Assembly: GCA_020161855.1 (NCBI GenBank)
Contig: JAIUNJ010000003.1
Location: forward strand, 372,001-436,000
Direction: 5' to 3'
Length of the DNA stretch: 64,000 bases
Source of the DNA: Pseudomonadota bacterium
Lineage (GTDB): Bacteria > Pseudomonadota > Alphaproteobacteria > Rhizobiales > Aestuariivirgaceae
Shown: positions 52,776-60,396 of the stretch, in pieces
How positions within the stretch are numbered: the stretch's first letter is position 1
How the letters are laid out: each line of letters begins with the position of its first letter
The notes under the pieces: generated by a model
Databases searched by the model: none
Seen by the model: the letters and a program-made list of their open reading frames with translations, nothing else
Told to the model about the DNA's origin: nothing
Program-made: the position numbers and the translations under genes

Positions 52776-55097
52776 ATGGCTCAGCAAAAGATCTTCGGCT
52801 ACGCAAACCGGATATCGGTCAAGCCCGGGGAAGAGATCACTTTTCATGTGAACTGTGATGGTGCGAGCGAGGCCAAGGCCCAGCTTGTCCAGTTGATCCA
52901 TGGTGACACCCACAAGGACGGTCCCGGCCATATCGAACGCGAAGTCGACGGACCGGCCAACGGCACCTGGCAGGTCAAGAAGCAGTTCACGCAGCTCGGC
53001 AGCTTTCTCGAGGTTGACGATCCCCAGCAGAAGCTCGCAGTCACGGGCGCGCTTTCCCTCATGGCCTTCATCTGGCCAACCCGAACGAAGAAGGGAATCC
53101 GTCAGACAATTCTCGGTCGCTGGGATACATTCCGGAACGCGGGCTACGCCCTTGGAATCAATCCAGCCGGCCATCTTGAGTTCTGGGTCGGCGACGGCAA
53201 GGAAGTTGACTATGTCACCGCCGAACTGCCGCTGCTCGACAAGGTCTGGTATCTGGTCGGCGTCTCATATGACCCTGCAACGGGCCGCGCCGAAATCTAC
53301 CAGGAAGGGGTACTGAACCGCTACAATTCTCTCATCGGCAAGGTGGTTCCCTATGAATTTGCCAGCCACACTTCGCAGAAATTCCGCTTCAAGCCCTCAC
53401 ATCTTCCGGCAACGCCGTTCCTGATCGCAGGCGCGCGCGACCAGCATGAGCTGCGCGGCCCCTTCGTCAGCGATCATTTCGCCGGCAAGATTGACCGGCC
53501 CGCGATCTGCATGCGTGCCCTGAGCCGCAAGGACTTTGATGAGTTGAAGCAGGGCGCTTTGCCGCCAAAAGACAGCGTGCTCGCCTACTGGGATACGGCA
53601 GCGGGCTACACGGCAGATGGTATCGGACCCGATGTCATTGACACCGGTCCCCATGGTCTCACGGCAAGGGGTGTGAACCATCCCGTCCGCGCCATGACTG
53701 GCTGGAACTGGAACGGCAGAGATGACTGTTTCCGTCTTGATCCCTCGCAGTACGGTGGCATCGAGTTCCACCCTGACAGCGTCACTGATTGCCGCTGGGA
53801 GGTGACCAGCCGCATGACGGTGCCTGAAAATCTGCCAAGCGGAATCTATGCCATGCGCCTGCGCGTAGGTCCCGGCACAGGCATCGCAGAGGAATACATC
53901 GTCTTCGTCGTGAGGCCACGCACGCCCAAGGGCAAGCTGTGCTTCCTCGTCCCCTCGGCGAGCTATCTCGCCTATGCCAACGAGATGTTGAGCTTTGAAG
54001 CCCACATCATCCAGCCGATGACCGGCCAGCCGCCCGTCGTCACGGACCTGGATATCGAGACCTACGAGCACGGTGAATACGGCCTCTCGACCTACGATCA
54101 TTTCGAAGATGGTGCTGGTGTTTGTTTCACGTCCTATCTGCGCCCGATCATCAACATGCGCCCCAAGCACCGGATGTCGGGCATGAACGTGACCTGGCAA
54201 TTCCCGGCTGACCTGTCGATCGTCGCCTGGATCGATCACATGGGATATGATTGCGACTTCATCACCGATGAGGATCTCCATCGTGAAGGACTGGACATTC
54301 TCACCCCCTATAATTGCGTGATCACGGGCACGCATCCTGAGTATGTGTCCGAGCGGATGCTGGACGCGCAGGAGGACTATGTGGCTGGCGGCGGGCGCCT
54401 CATCTATATGGGCGGCAACGGATACTACTGGGCCGTAGGTTTCGCCGGGGACAATCCGGAATGCATGGAGGTTCGCAAACTCGATTCAGGCATGCGTGCC
54501 TGGGCCGCGCGGCCTGGCGAACACTATCTCCAGACAACCGGAGAAAAGAGCGGCCTTTGGCGAAATCGCGGACGCGCGCCCCAGAAGCTGACAGGCGTCG
54601 GCTTCATTGCTGAAGGCTTCGAAACGGCCGCACCCTACCGGAAGATGCCTGATGCCTGGCATCGCACTGTGTCCTGGATCACCAAAGGTGTGGAAGGCGA
54701 GATCATCGGCGACCAGGGCCTGGCCTATGGCGCTGCTGCCGGCGTCGAACTCGACCGCTATGATCTCTCGCTCGGCACGCCACCGCACACCAAGATCATC
54801 GCGTCATCAGGCGGGCATTCGGATAACTACGTGCTGGTCACAGAGGAGCTGCTGTATGCCTATGCAGGCCTCGTTGGTTCGCTAGATTATCGCATTCGCG
54901 CCGACATGACGTATTTCACGGCACCAAACAATGGCGCTGTCTTCTGCACAGGTTCAATCGGCTACGGACAGGCGCTTCCGGCGAACGGCTTCGATAACTC
55001 GGCAGCCAAGGTGCTTGCCAACGTGGTGAACGCCTTCCTCAAATCCGAACGGCTGCCCGGGCAGCAATGGTCTCTGGAAGAGAAGCAGTGGCGCTGA
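52776..55097 (+). CDS. N,N-dimethylformamidase large (beta) subunit-like amidase
   Basis: Protein of 773 residues, close to DMFase beta (about 760). A LamG-like beta domain (about 90-260) is followed by a C-terminal catalytic region with SYLAYAN (397-401), TYDHFEDGAGV (Tyr440), ITDEDLHREG and GTHPEYVS (Glu522), and a glutamine-amidotransferase-like part (GGRLIYMGGNGYYW). From memory, the Paracoccus enzyme has a mononuclear iron held by two Tyr and one Glu near positions 399, 440 and 521. Tyr397 or Tyr400, Tyr440 and Glu522 fit that set. Expected reaction: hydrolysis of a tertiary or short amide, such as DMF to dimethylamine and formate. It is the last gene of the importer operon, and amine-oxidising genes are not in the window. 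Confidence 0.87.
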   Translation: MAQQKIFGYANRISVKPGEEITFHVNCDGASEAKAQLVQLIHGDTHKDGPGHIEREVDGPANGTWQVKKQFTQLGSFLEVDDPQQKLAVTGALSLMAFIWPTRTKKGIRQTILGRWDTFRNAGYALGINPAGHLEFWVGDGKEVDYVTAELPLLDKVWYLVGVSYDPATGRAEIYQEGVLNRYNSLIGKVVPYEFASHTSQKFRFKPSHLPATPFLIAGARDQHELRGPFVSDHFAGKIDRPAICMRALSRKDFDELKQGALPPKDSVLAYWDTAAGYTADGIGPDVIDTGPHGLTARGVNHPVRAMTGWNWNGRDDCFRLDPSQYGGIEFHPDSVTDCRWEVTSRMTVPENLPSGIYAMRLRVGPGTGIAEEYIVFVVRPRTPKGKLCFLVPSASYLAYANEMLSFEAHIIQPMTGQPPVVTDLDIETYEHGEYGLSTYDHFEDGAGVCFTSYLRPIINMRPKHRMSGMNVTWQFPADLSIVAWIDHMGYDCDFITDEDLHREGLDILTPYNCVITGTHPEYVSERMLDAQEDYVAGGGRLIYMGGNGYYWAVGFAGDNPECMEVRKLDSGMRAWAARPGEHYLQTTGEKSGLWRNRGRAPQKLTGVGFIAEGFETAAPYRKMPDAWHRTVSWITKGVEGEIIGDQGLAYGAAAGVELDRYDLSLGTPPHTKIIASSGGHSDNYVLVTEELLYAYAGLVGSLDYRIRADMTYFTAPNNGAVFCTGSIGYGQALPANGFDNSAAKVLANVVNAFLKSERLPGQQWSLEEKQWR

Positions 55098-55205
55098 GCG
55101 GCCTGTTTTAGCTCTCAGAGGAATTGACACGCGCGGCTTTGCCCCCATAGTCCTTCCGTTGGGGCGGGCCGAGTTTTAGCGCGCTTCGATACGCAGCTGT
55201 GAGTT

Positions 55206-55232
55206 GCTCATCCCCACGTGCGCGGGGAACAG
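55206..55232 (-). repeat. Solitary type I-E CRISPR-like repeat unit
   Basis: Read on the minus strand, this 27-base unit has the TTCCCCGCGC first half, a CACG centre and GGGGATGAGC second half that characterise type I-E CRISPR repeats, including the imperfect CCCCGC/GTGGGG stem. No second copy lies at 60-62 bases on either side, and no cas gene is in the window. It sits in the 152-base convergent gap between the amidase operon and the beta-helix gene. It could be a single orphan repeat, a decayed array, or a chance hairpin acting as a two-way terminator, although no T-run is present. The rest of the gap contains another weak GCCCC/GGGGC stem (55141-55165). Confidence 0.45.
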
Positions 55233-55249
55233 GTCCGGGCAGGTCAATA

Positions 55250-58090
55250 TCAATGTGCCTCAAAGGGCCCAAGATCGGCTGGCGTTGTGCGAGGCGTAGC
55301 ATTCCAATCTTGCACTGCGTCCATCAGGAGCGCACCGGCGTCAAGGTAGGGCGACTTTGAAGTTGGGATGTACCCATTGACGTTGCCGGTGACAGAAGCC
55401 GGAAACGCTGCAAACCACTCGGCGCTGAACTCCGGCATCTCGATCTCACTGCTGTTGGGGCTGCGTCCCTCGAGGTAGCCAGCGCCGTAAAAATTGGACC
55501 CGAAGACACTCTCTTTTGCCGTGTCATCCACTTCCATAAGCAGAGCCCTTGGCTCCTTGGCAGCTGTACCCGAATTGATTGTGACGCCGAGAAGCACGTT
55601 GTTCTTGAAAATGTTACGGCTGGAATTGTTGATGAACTGTACGGCATGTTTGCCGGAGGACAAAAACAGGTTGTGCAGTATGGCATTATCACTGGAGCCG
55701 AGCTTGGGATTCTCCGTCTCCTGCCAGAAGGACACATTATGACGGTTCTGTAGTCCGAAGACGTTGTTGCGTATGACGCTTCGCCTCAGGCTCGTGAAAT
55801 TCGGGCCAACAGCATCGTGATGAAAGTGGTTGGCTTCGATTAGAAAGTAGTCACTGGCGCCGCGGCCACCCTCACCGGTACCAGCGTAAGCGTCACAAGA
55901 AGGGTCGTCCACTGCCACGCCGTCTTCGCTGCAGGTGGACATCGGATCAGCATTGATCTGAAAGCCACTTGATGCGTTGGAATGAGTCTCATTGAATCGA
56001 ACAATGTTCCAATCACTGCCATTGCTTATGTAGAGCCCATGCCCATCTCCATCCTGGGCATCGTAGGCGATGTTGTTTTCCCAGATGTTCCAGTCGGATT
56101 GCGCTGAAAAGAAGGGGTCCCGCTCCTGGCCATGACCACTGTTGTTCATCACCAGTATGCCTCGGGAATGCTGGCTGGCGTCATACCCCGAACCCACTGC
56201 GCGAACGCCGTAGACGCCGCCAATGAGCTCGAAGCCGCGGATGGCGACATAGCTCGCGCCCTCCAGATTGAAGCAGGTCTTTCGCTTGCCTGCCTCACAA
56301 CTCATCTGGACACCAGGGCCCCCGTCATCGGCGGGCTCACCCATGATGACGATTGGATCGTCGTAGCTTCCACTGGATTCTGCCGTCAGTTCCAGTCCGC
56401 CGGCATAGGTGCCTCGCAGAAAATGGATCAAGGTGCCGGGCTTTGCGATGCGGAGTGCATCAGAAGCCGCCATGGGAGATTGCGGGCTTGAACCATCACC
56501 GCCTCCAGACGGACCAACAAACAATTGCACAGACGGCACCCAGGAAGGGTCAGTATATGAACGATTGAAGGCCTCCTTGAAGCCCATGTAGGCTTCCCCC
56601 CTCGAAATGGCACGATCGATTGAGGAGCCTGCCGACGCAGCACTTGTTTCGACTGGAGAGGCGACTTGCTGTTCTACCGGCGCCGGCAAGGGCAACTGGG
56701 CATTCGCAGTGGTAGCCTCCGTTGAGTTGGCGCTGGCGGAAGGCGCGGCGCCGCCATCGAAAGGCGGCACCGTCGACGGATCGGCCGGCGGCAGATTGTC
56801 GGCAGCGAAGCGGATGAATATTGTGCCGTCACCATAGGTCTGCTGCACGCGCGACGATTCGACTGTGACAATAACCTTCTCACAGGGCGTGCTGGAACCG
56901 CAGGCAACGCCGAAGTCGGCATCCTTGGCGTTTCCCCAGAACACCGAGCTTTTGAAGCTGTGTTGATCCCGGGGGTTGATCTCACCATTTTCAATCATCA
57001 CGCCGACCCCTGGCGCCTGGCAATCCACGGAGAGAGCAAAGATATTTGTGATGTGGTCAAATGTGGATCGTGTTGGATCGGAGCCGTCCGGTCCACCGTC
57101 GAGCAGTATATTGCCGCCGCAGTTCTTTTCGTAGAAATCGTTGGTGACATTGCAGACGGCGCCATCGTCGCAGAAGAAGCCACCACCAGCGTTACCTGCG
57201 CGATTGCCACGAAAGACGTTGTCTGAGAGCGTTGCAGTGGTCGGTTGATTGCCCGCAGTATAGGCACCTACATAGAGACCGCCACCCCACTTGGTCACAG
57301 AGTTGTTGAGGAATGTGTTGCCGGAAATCCGCAGCGTGTTACCAAAAAAGTAGAAGCCGCCTCCATGCGAGCTGTCAGGTTCTGTTCCGGCATTGCCTTC
57401 GACCCAATTGTTCTCGATAACCACCGCGTTCTTGTTCGTTGAATCATTCAGAAAGCCTGCGCCACCGCGCCCGCACTTGTTGTCATGGATGACATTGCCT
57501 GAAATCGTCCCGGAAATATTGACGAGGGCAAAAGCCGCACCGGCCAAGGCTTGGTCCGAACACACATTGTCATGAATGAAGTTGTTGGTGATATCGAAGC
57601 GCTGGCTTTCCCAGAAATCGCGGACAATGGCTTGCGAGAAGCCGGAGATATCAAAGCCATCGACGGCTGTGAGTTGCTCTCCAGTGGGAGCAGGATCAAC
57701 GACCCGAAGGAATATGCCACCATTGCCGGACAGTTTGCTAACGAACCGCGCGCTGTCCCTGACCTGAAAATTGCTGCCGGACTGGAAGCCGCCGGCGAGA
57801 GAGAAATACTTCTCTCCAGGAGCCAGCTGTTCCTGATAGATCCCCTCCGCCACGCAAATGACAGCACCGCTGGCGACGGCGTCGGCAGCTTCGGAAATGC
57901 GTTGCCATGGCTTTGCCGATGTACCGTCGCCCTGGCCTGGAACGTTGCCATCCACATAGGCCGTACATGCGGGCACTTCAGTTGCGCGGGCCACGGTTTG
58001 AGCTTTGGCAGCCGTCACCAGGCCGACCACCAGAGAAAGCGCCCCCATGACAGTGACTCCCATAAGGGAGTGAATTCGCCGGCCTGTCAT
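55250..58090 (-). CDS. Exported protein with two right-handed beta-helix regions
   Basis: Protein of 946 residues with a signal peptide (about 1-30, ending AKA-Q). Each half starts with a DUF1565-like lead (AYVDGNVPGQGDGTSAKPWQRISEAADAV near 45; LFVGPSGGGDGSSPQSPMAASDALRIAKPGT near 520) and continues with parallel beta-helix repeats rich in NN, GN and DN (ISGNVIHDN, ISGNTFLNN, WENNIAYD, IRNNVFGL). A Pro/Ala/Ser-rich linker (about 440-500) joins the halves. This looks like a tandem duplication of a polysaccharide-lyase-like or surface fold. No certain catalytic residues can be named. It is the last gene of the exported-protein operon. Confidence 0.82.
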   Translation of the reverse strand: MTGRRIHSLMGVTVMGALSLVVGLVTAAKAQTVARATEVPACTAYVDGNVPGQGDGTSAKPWQRISEAADAVASGAVICVAEGIYQEQLAPGEKYFSLAGGFQSGSNFQVRDSARFVSKLSGNGGIFLRVVDPAPTGEQLTAVDGFDISGFSQAIVRDFWESQRFDITNNFIHDNVCSDQALAGAAFALVNISGTISGNVIHDNKCGRGGAGFLNDSTNKNAVVIENNWVEGNAGTEPDSSHGGGFYFFGNTLRISGNTFLNNSVTKWGGGLYVGAYTAGNQPTTATLSDNVFRGNRAGNAGGGFFCDDGAVCNVTNDFYEKNCGGNILLDGGPDGSDPTRSTFDHITNIFALSVDCQAPGVGVMIENGEINPRDQHSFKSSVFWGNAKDADFGVACGSSTPCEKVIVTVESSRVQQTYGDGTIFIRFAADNLPPADPSTVPPFDGGAAPSASANSTEATTANAQLPLPAPVEQQVASPVETSAASAGSSIDRAISRGEAYMGFKEAFNRSYTDPSWVPSVQLFVGPSGGGDGSSPQSPMAASDALRIAKPGTLIHFLRGTYAGGLELTAESSGSYDDPIVIMGEPADDGGPGVQMSCEAGKRKTCFNLEGASYVAIRGFELIGGVYGVRAVGSGYDASQHSRGILVMNNSGHGQERDPFFSAQSDWNIWENNIAYDAQDGDGHGLYISNGSDWNIVRFNETHSNASSGFQINADPMSTCSEDGVAVDDPSCDAYAGTGEGGRGASDYFLIEANHFHHDAVGPNFTSLRRSVIRNNVFGLQNRHNVSFWQETENPKLGSSDNAILHNLFLSSGKHAVQFINNSSRNIFKNNVLLGVTINSGTAAKEPRALLMEVDDTAKESVFGSNFYGAGYLEGRSPNSSEIEMPEFSAEWFAAFPASVTGNVNGYIPTSKSPYLDAGALLMDAVQDWNATPRTTPADLGPFEAH

Positions 58091-58113
58091 AAGGGACCTC
58101 TTCTTAGCGATAA

Positions 58114-58698
58114 CTATTGAACCGCAAGCTTACAGTCCTTGGGGAATGTATCGATGACCAAGTCTGCACCAGTAGGTGTTTTCACATCGACATAACGCCG
58201 CTTGATTTCCACAATCACATCTGTGGCACCATTTTCCCCCGGCCAGATCCCAAGCCGCACCACAGCAGCCGTCCGCACGCCTTCGGCGCTGAGCTTTGCC
58301 TTTGGCGCGCAACTCATGATCGACACGGCTTCCATATCTGCATCGCCCTTGAATTCGGGCTGCGTCGATGCCGCCACGCAGGCGAACACATCGGCCACGT
58401 CAGGCATGGCCAGCGCTGCCTCGCCTGAGCCATTGATGTCTATGACGCTCACTTGCTGGCCATCGATCTCCGTGGTTCGTTCAGACATCGAGGCGGGGAT
58501 TATAAAATCGACGTGATCCGACTTGACCGAGATCTCTCCCTTTGGCCCACCTGAATAGGATACGGAAAGCGCACTGTCCCAGCCGGGATGAATGACGTCT
58601 TCATCTGCACAGCTGGCAGTGATTGGTTCGGCACTGGCCGGCAGAGACGAGGAGAAGCCGGTGGCGAGGAAGACAAGACAAAGGATTTTCAGTTTCAT
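58114..58698 (-). CDS. Exported protein of unknown function
   Basis: Protein of 194 residues with a clear signal peptide (MKLKILCLVFLATGFSSSLPASAEP). The mature part is about 170 residues of mostly beta character with four Cys in total (CADED, FACVAA, SCAPKA, KDCK), likely two disulfides. I do not recognise the family. Its start overlaps the OmpA-domain gene by 4 bases and it precedes the beta-helix gene by 23 bases, so it belongs to the cell-envelope operon. Confidence 0.7.
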   Translation of the reverse strand: MKLKILCLVFLATGFSSSLPASAEPITASCADEDVIHPGWDSALSVSYSGGPKGEISVKSDHVDFIIPASMSERTTEIDGQQVSVIDINGSGEAALAMPDVADVFACVAASTQPEFKGDADMEAVSIMSCAPKAKLSAEGVRTAAVVRLGIWPGENGATDVIVEIKRRYVDVKTPTGADLVIDTFPKDCKLAVQ

Positions 58699-59705
58699 TG
58701 TACAACCAGTTCGACGCGTCTGTTCTTGGAGCGGCCCTCTTCGGTATCGTTGGATTCGATGGGGCGGGAAAGACCGGCTCCTTCGAATGTCAGGCGCGCG
58801 GGATCAATCCCGTAGCCACCCGCCAGCGCCGCAGACACATTGGCGGCACGGCGTGTCGAAAGATCAAGATTATAGGCTTCTCCGCCCTGATTATCGGTAT
58901 GCCCGATGATCTTGAGATGCAGAGACGGATTGCCGCTGAGCACGGCAGCTATTTCGTCAAGGGCGGGCTTCGATTCCGGCTTCACGGTGTCCTGATCGTA
59001 ATCGAAGAGAATGCCGTACACATTGGCGCTGCCTGTTTTGGTCAGCGACTCGGACAGGTCTTCGGCAGGCGGGGCGGCTGCCTGGACCTGATTTGACTCC
59101 ATGGCCTTCTCTTCCAGAATGCGCAGGAATGCGACGGCGACGTCCTTGTCTTCGCCCACCAGGATGCTTGCGTGAACGCTGCCTTCGGGGCCCTTGCGCT
59201 CAGCAAGCAGATAGCGCGCGTGATCAAAATAGGCAGTCGAGAGGCCGTTGGAGGGGTCGAGCAGTTCACCCATCACATACAAGTCTTTGAACGAGCCACT
59301 CAGGCATTCCTGGTCATTGCAGGCGAAGGTGACCTGAAAGCCCTTCGCAGTGAGATCCGCCTTGTAGTTGGCGATCACTTCCAATGATGATCGATTGGCC
59401 GGCAACTGGTAGCGGAATTCCGATGCCTTGCCCTGAAGCTTGATCCATTCCGGTCCCGACTTGTCCGTCGTGGCGTTACGCGCGAGCAAAGCGCCATAGT
59501 CGACGGGGGCCCGCATGAAGGCGAGCTCGTCAAACTCCTTGACCTTGCAGTAGGCGATGGTTGAGCCGGTGAAGCGGCCGACCACCTGACTGTCGACGCA
59601 ACCCTCAGCGTCCTGGGCCTGCGCTGGCGTTGCAACCGAAATCAGCAGTCCGAGCGCCGCGCCGGCCCAGGCCAAGCCTGTCCGATTAATCAGGAACACA
59701 CTCAC
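58695..59705 (-). CDS. Exported OmpA-domain protein
   Basis: Protein of 336 residues. A signal peptide (about 1-30, ending AQA-Q) is followed by a middle region of about 190 residues (with Cys pairs in ACNDQECLS) of unknown function. The OmpA-like peptidoglycan-binding domain (about 225-336) has GILFDYDQDTVKPES, IIGHTDNQGGEAYN and LSTRRAANVSAAL, with a final NRRVELVVQ. Conserved Asp and Arg for diaminopimelate binding (HTDN and RRA) are present. It probably ties the surface proteins of this operon to the cell wall. It overlaps the Cys-rich gene by 20 bases and the unknown gene by 4. Confidence 0.85.
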   Translation of the reverse strand: MSVFLINRTGLAWAGAALGLLISVATPAQAQDAEGCVDSQVVGRFTGSTIAYCKVKEFDELAFMRAPVDYGALLARNATTDKSGPEWIKLQGKASEFRYQLPANRSSLEVIANYKADLTAKGFQVTFACNDQECLSGSFKDLYVMGELLDPSNGLSTAYFDHARYLLAERKGPEGSVHASILVGEDKDVAVAFLRILEEKAMESNQVQAAAPPAEDLSESLTKTGSANVYGILFDYDQDTVKPESKPALDEIAAVLSGNPSLHLKIIGHTDNQGGEAYNLDLSTRRAANVSAALAGGYGIDPARLTFEGAGLSRPIESNDTEEGRSKNRRVELVVQ

Positions 59706-60372
59706 GGTTCACCTCTCCGTTGTCATCGGTGACGTCGGCTTCGTGGAAGCCTGGCTTGCAGGGGACGCATCTGCCCTTGGCCGGATCGAAGTGATCGTTG
59801 TGCGAACACGAGAAACCACCGCCTGTGTTCTGGCCCGAATTCTGTCCCTCAGGACCATCCTCGATCTCGGGGAATTCTGACTTCTTGGGAGCCTTTGGTG
59901 GGCGGCACTTTCCACTCCTGAATTCGGTGCCTTCAGGGCAAGACTTCTTGCTCTTGCTGTTTTTCTTGTTCGGAACACATCGATCGCCTTCCACATGGAA
60001 GCCGGCCTTGCAGGGCACGCATCTGCCCTTGGCCGGATCGAAGTGATCGTTGTGCGAGCACGAGAAGCAGACTCCAGAATTGGGATCGCGATTTTGCCCG
60101 GGCGGGCAGCTACCGGCCTTTTTCTTGAGCTTCTTCTTTTTCGTCTTTCCTCCTGAGTTCTTTTCTCCTGAATTGATCTGGAGCTTGCCGGGGCCGATCT
60201 GGATCTCAATCGTTGCAGCGAGTTGCTCGAAGACCGGACCGGCCGCTTGATCCTCATATGATGGTGCAATGCTCATCATCGGTTGACTTTTTGCCGCTGC
60301 GGTATGCGGCGTGAAAGCCGCCGAAATCATCACAGCTAGAAGAACGACAGCGAGCTTGTATGAGCGTCTCAT
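59686..60372 (-). CDS. Small exported Cys-rich protein with duplicated modules
   Basis: Protein of 228 residues from the ATG at 60372, which has GGGAGG 7 bases upstream. An ATG 7 codons earlier lacks this. A signal peptide (MRRSYKLAVVLLAVMISAAF, ending TAAA) is followed by a low-complexity Lys/Ser stretch (GGKTKKKKLKKKAG) and two copies of a Cys module of about 23 residues (SCSHNDHFDPAKGRCVPC). Between them is a third Cys segment (CPEGTEFRSGKCRPP) like those of the neighbouring giant protein. Even number and spacing of Cys suggest disulfides outside the cell. Function unknown. It lies 24 bases after the giant gene. Confidence 0.72.
   Translation of the reverse strand: MRRSYKLAVVLLAVMISAAFTPHTAAAKSQPMMSIAPSYEDQAAGPVFEQLAATIEIQIGPGKLQINSGEKNSGGKTKKKKLKKKAGSCPPGQNRDPNSGVCFSCSHNDHFDPAKGRCVPCKAGFHVEGDRCVPNKKNSKSKKSCPEGTEFRSGKCRPPKAPKKSEFPEIEDGPEGQNSGQNTGGGFSCSHNDHFDPAKGRCVPCKPGFHEADVTDDNGEVNRECVPD
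59744..60066. repeat. Two near-identical 71-base direct repeats within the Cys-rich gene
   Basis: Copies at 59744-59814 and 59996-60066 (offset 252, in frame) differ at about 4 of 71 positions. They encode the SCSHNDHFDPAKGR module. The high DNA identity points to a recent duplication or ongoing gene conversion. Confidence 0.7.
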
Positions 60373-60396
60373 GCAAAGGCCTCCCGGTAACATGCC

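Noticed and set aside
55098-55249. A full CRISPR array around the I-E-like repeat
   Set aside because: Positions one repeat-spacer length (about 61 bases) away on both sides do not resemble the repeat, so only one unit exists.
60001-60070. Metal-binding or EGF-like domain call for the SCSHNDHFDPAKGR module
   Set aside because: Cys spacing is suggestive but no known family could be assigned with confidence, so it is described only as a Cys module.
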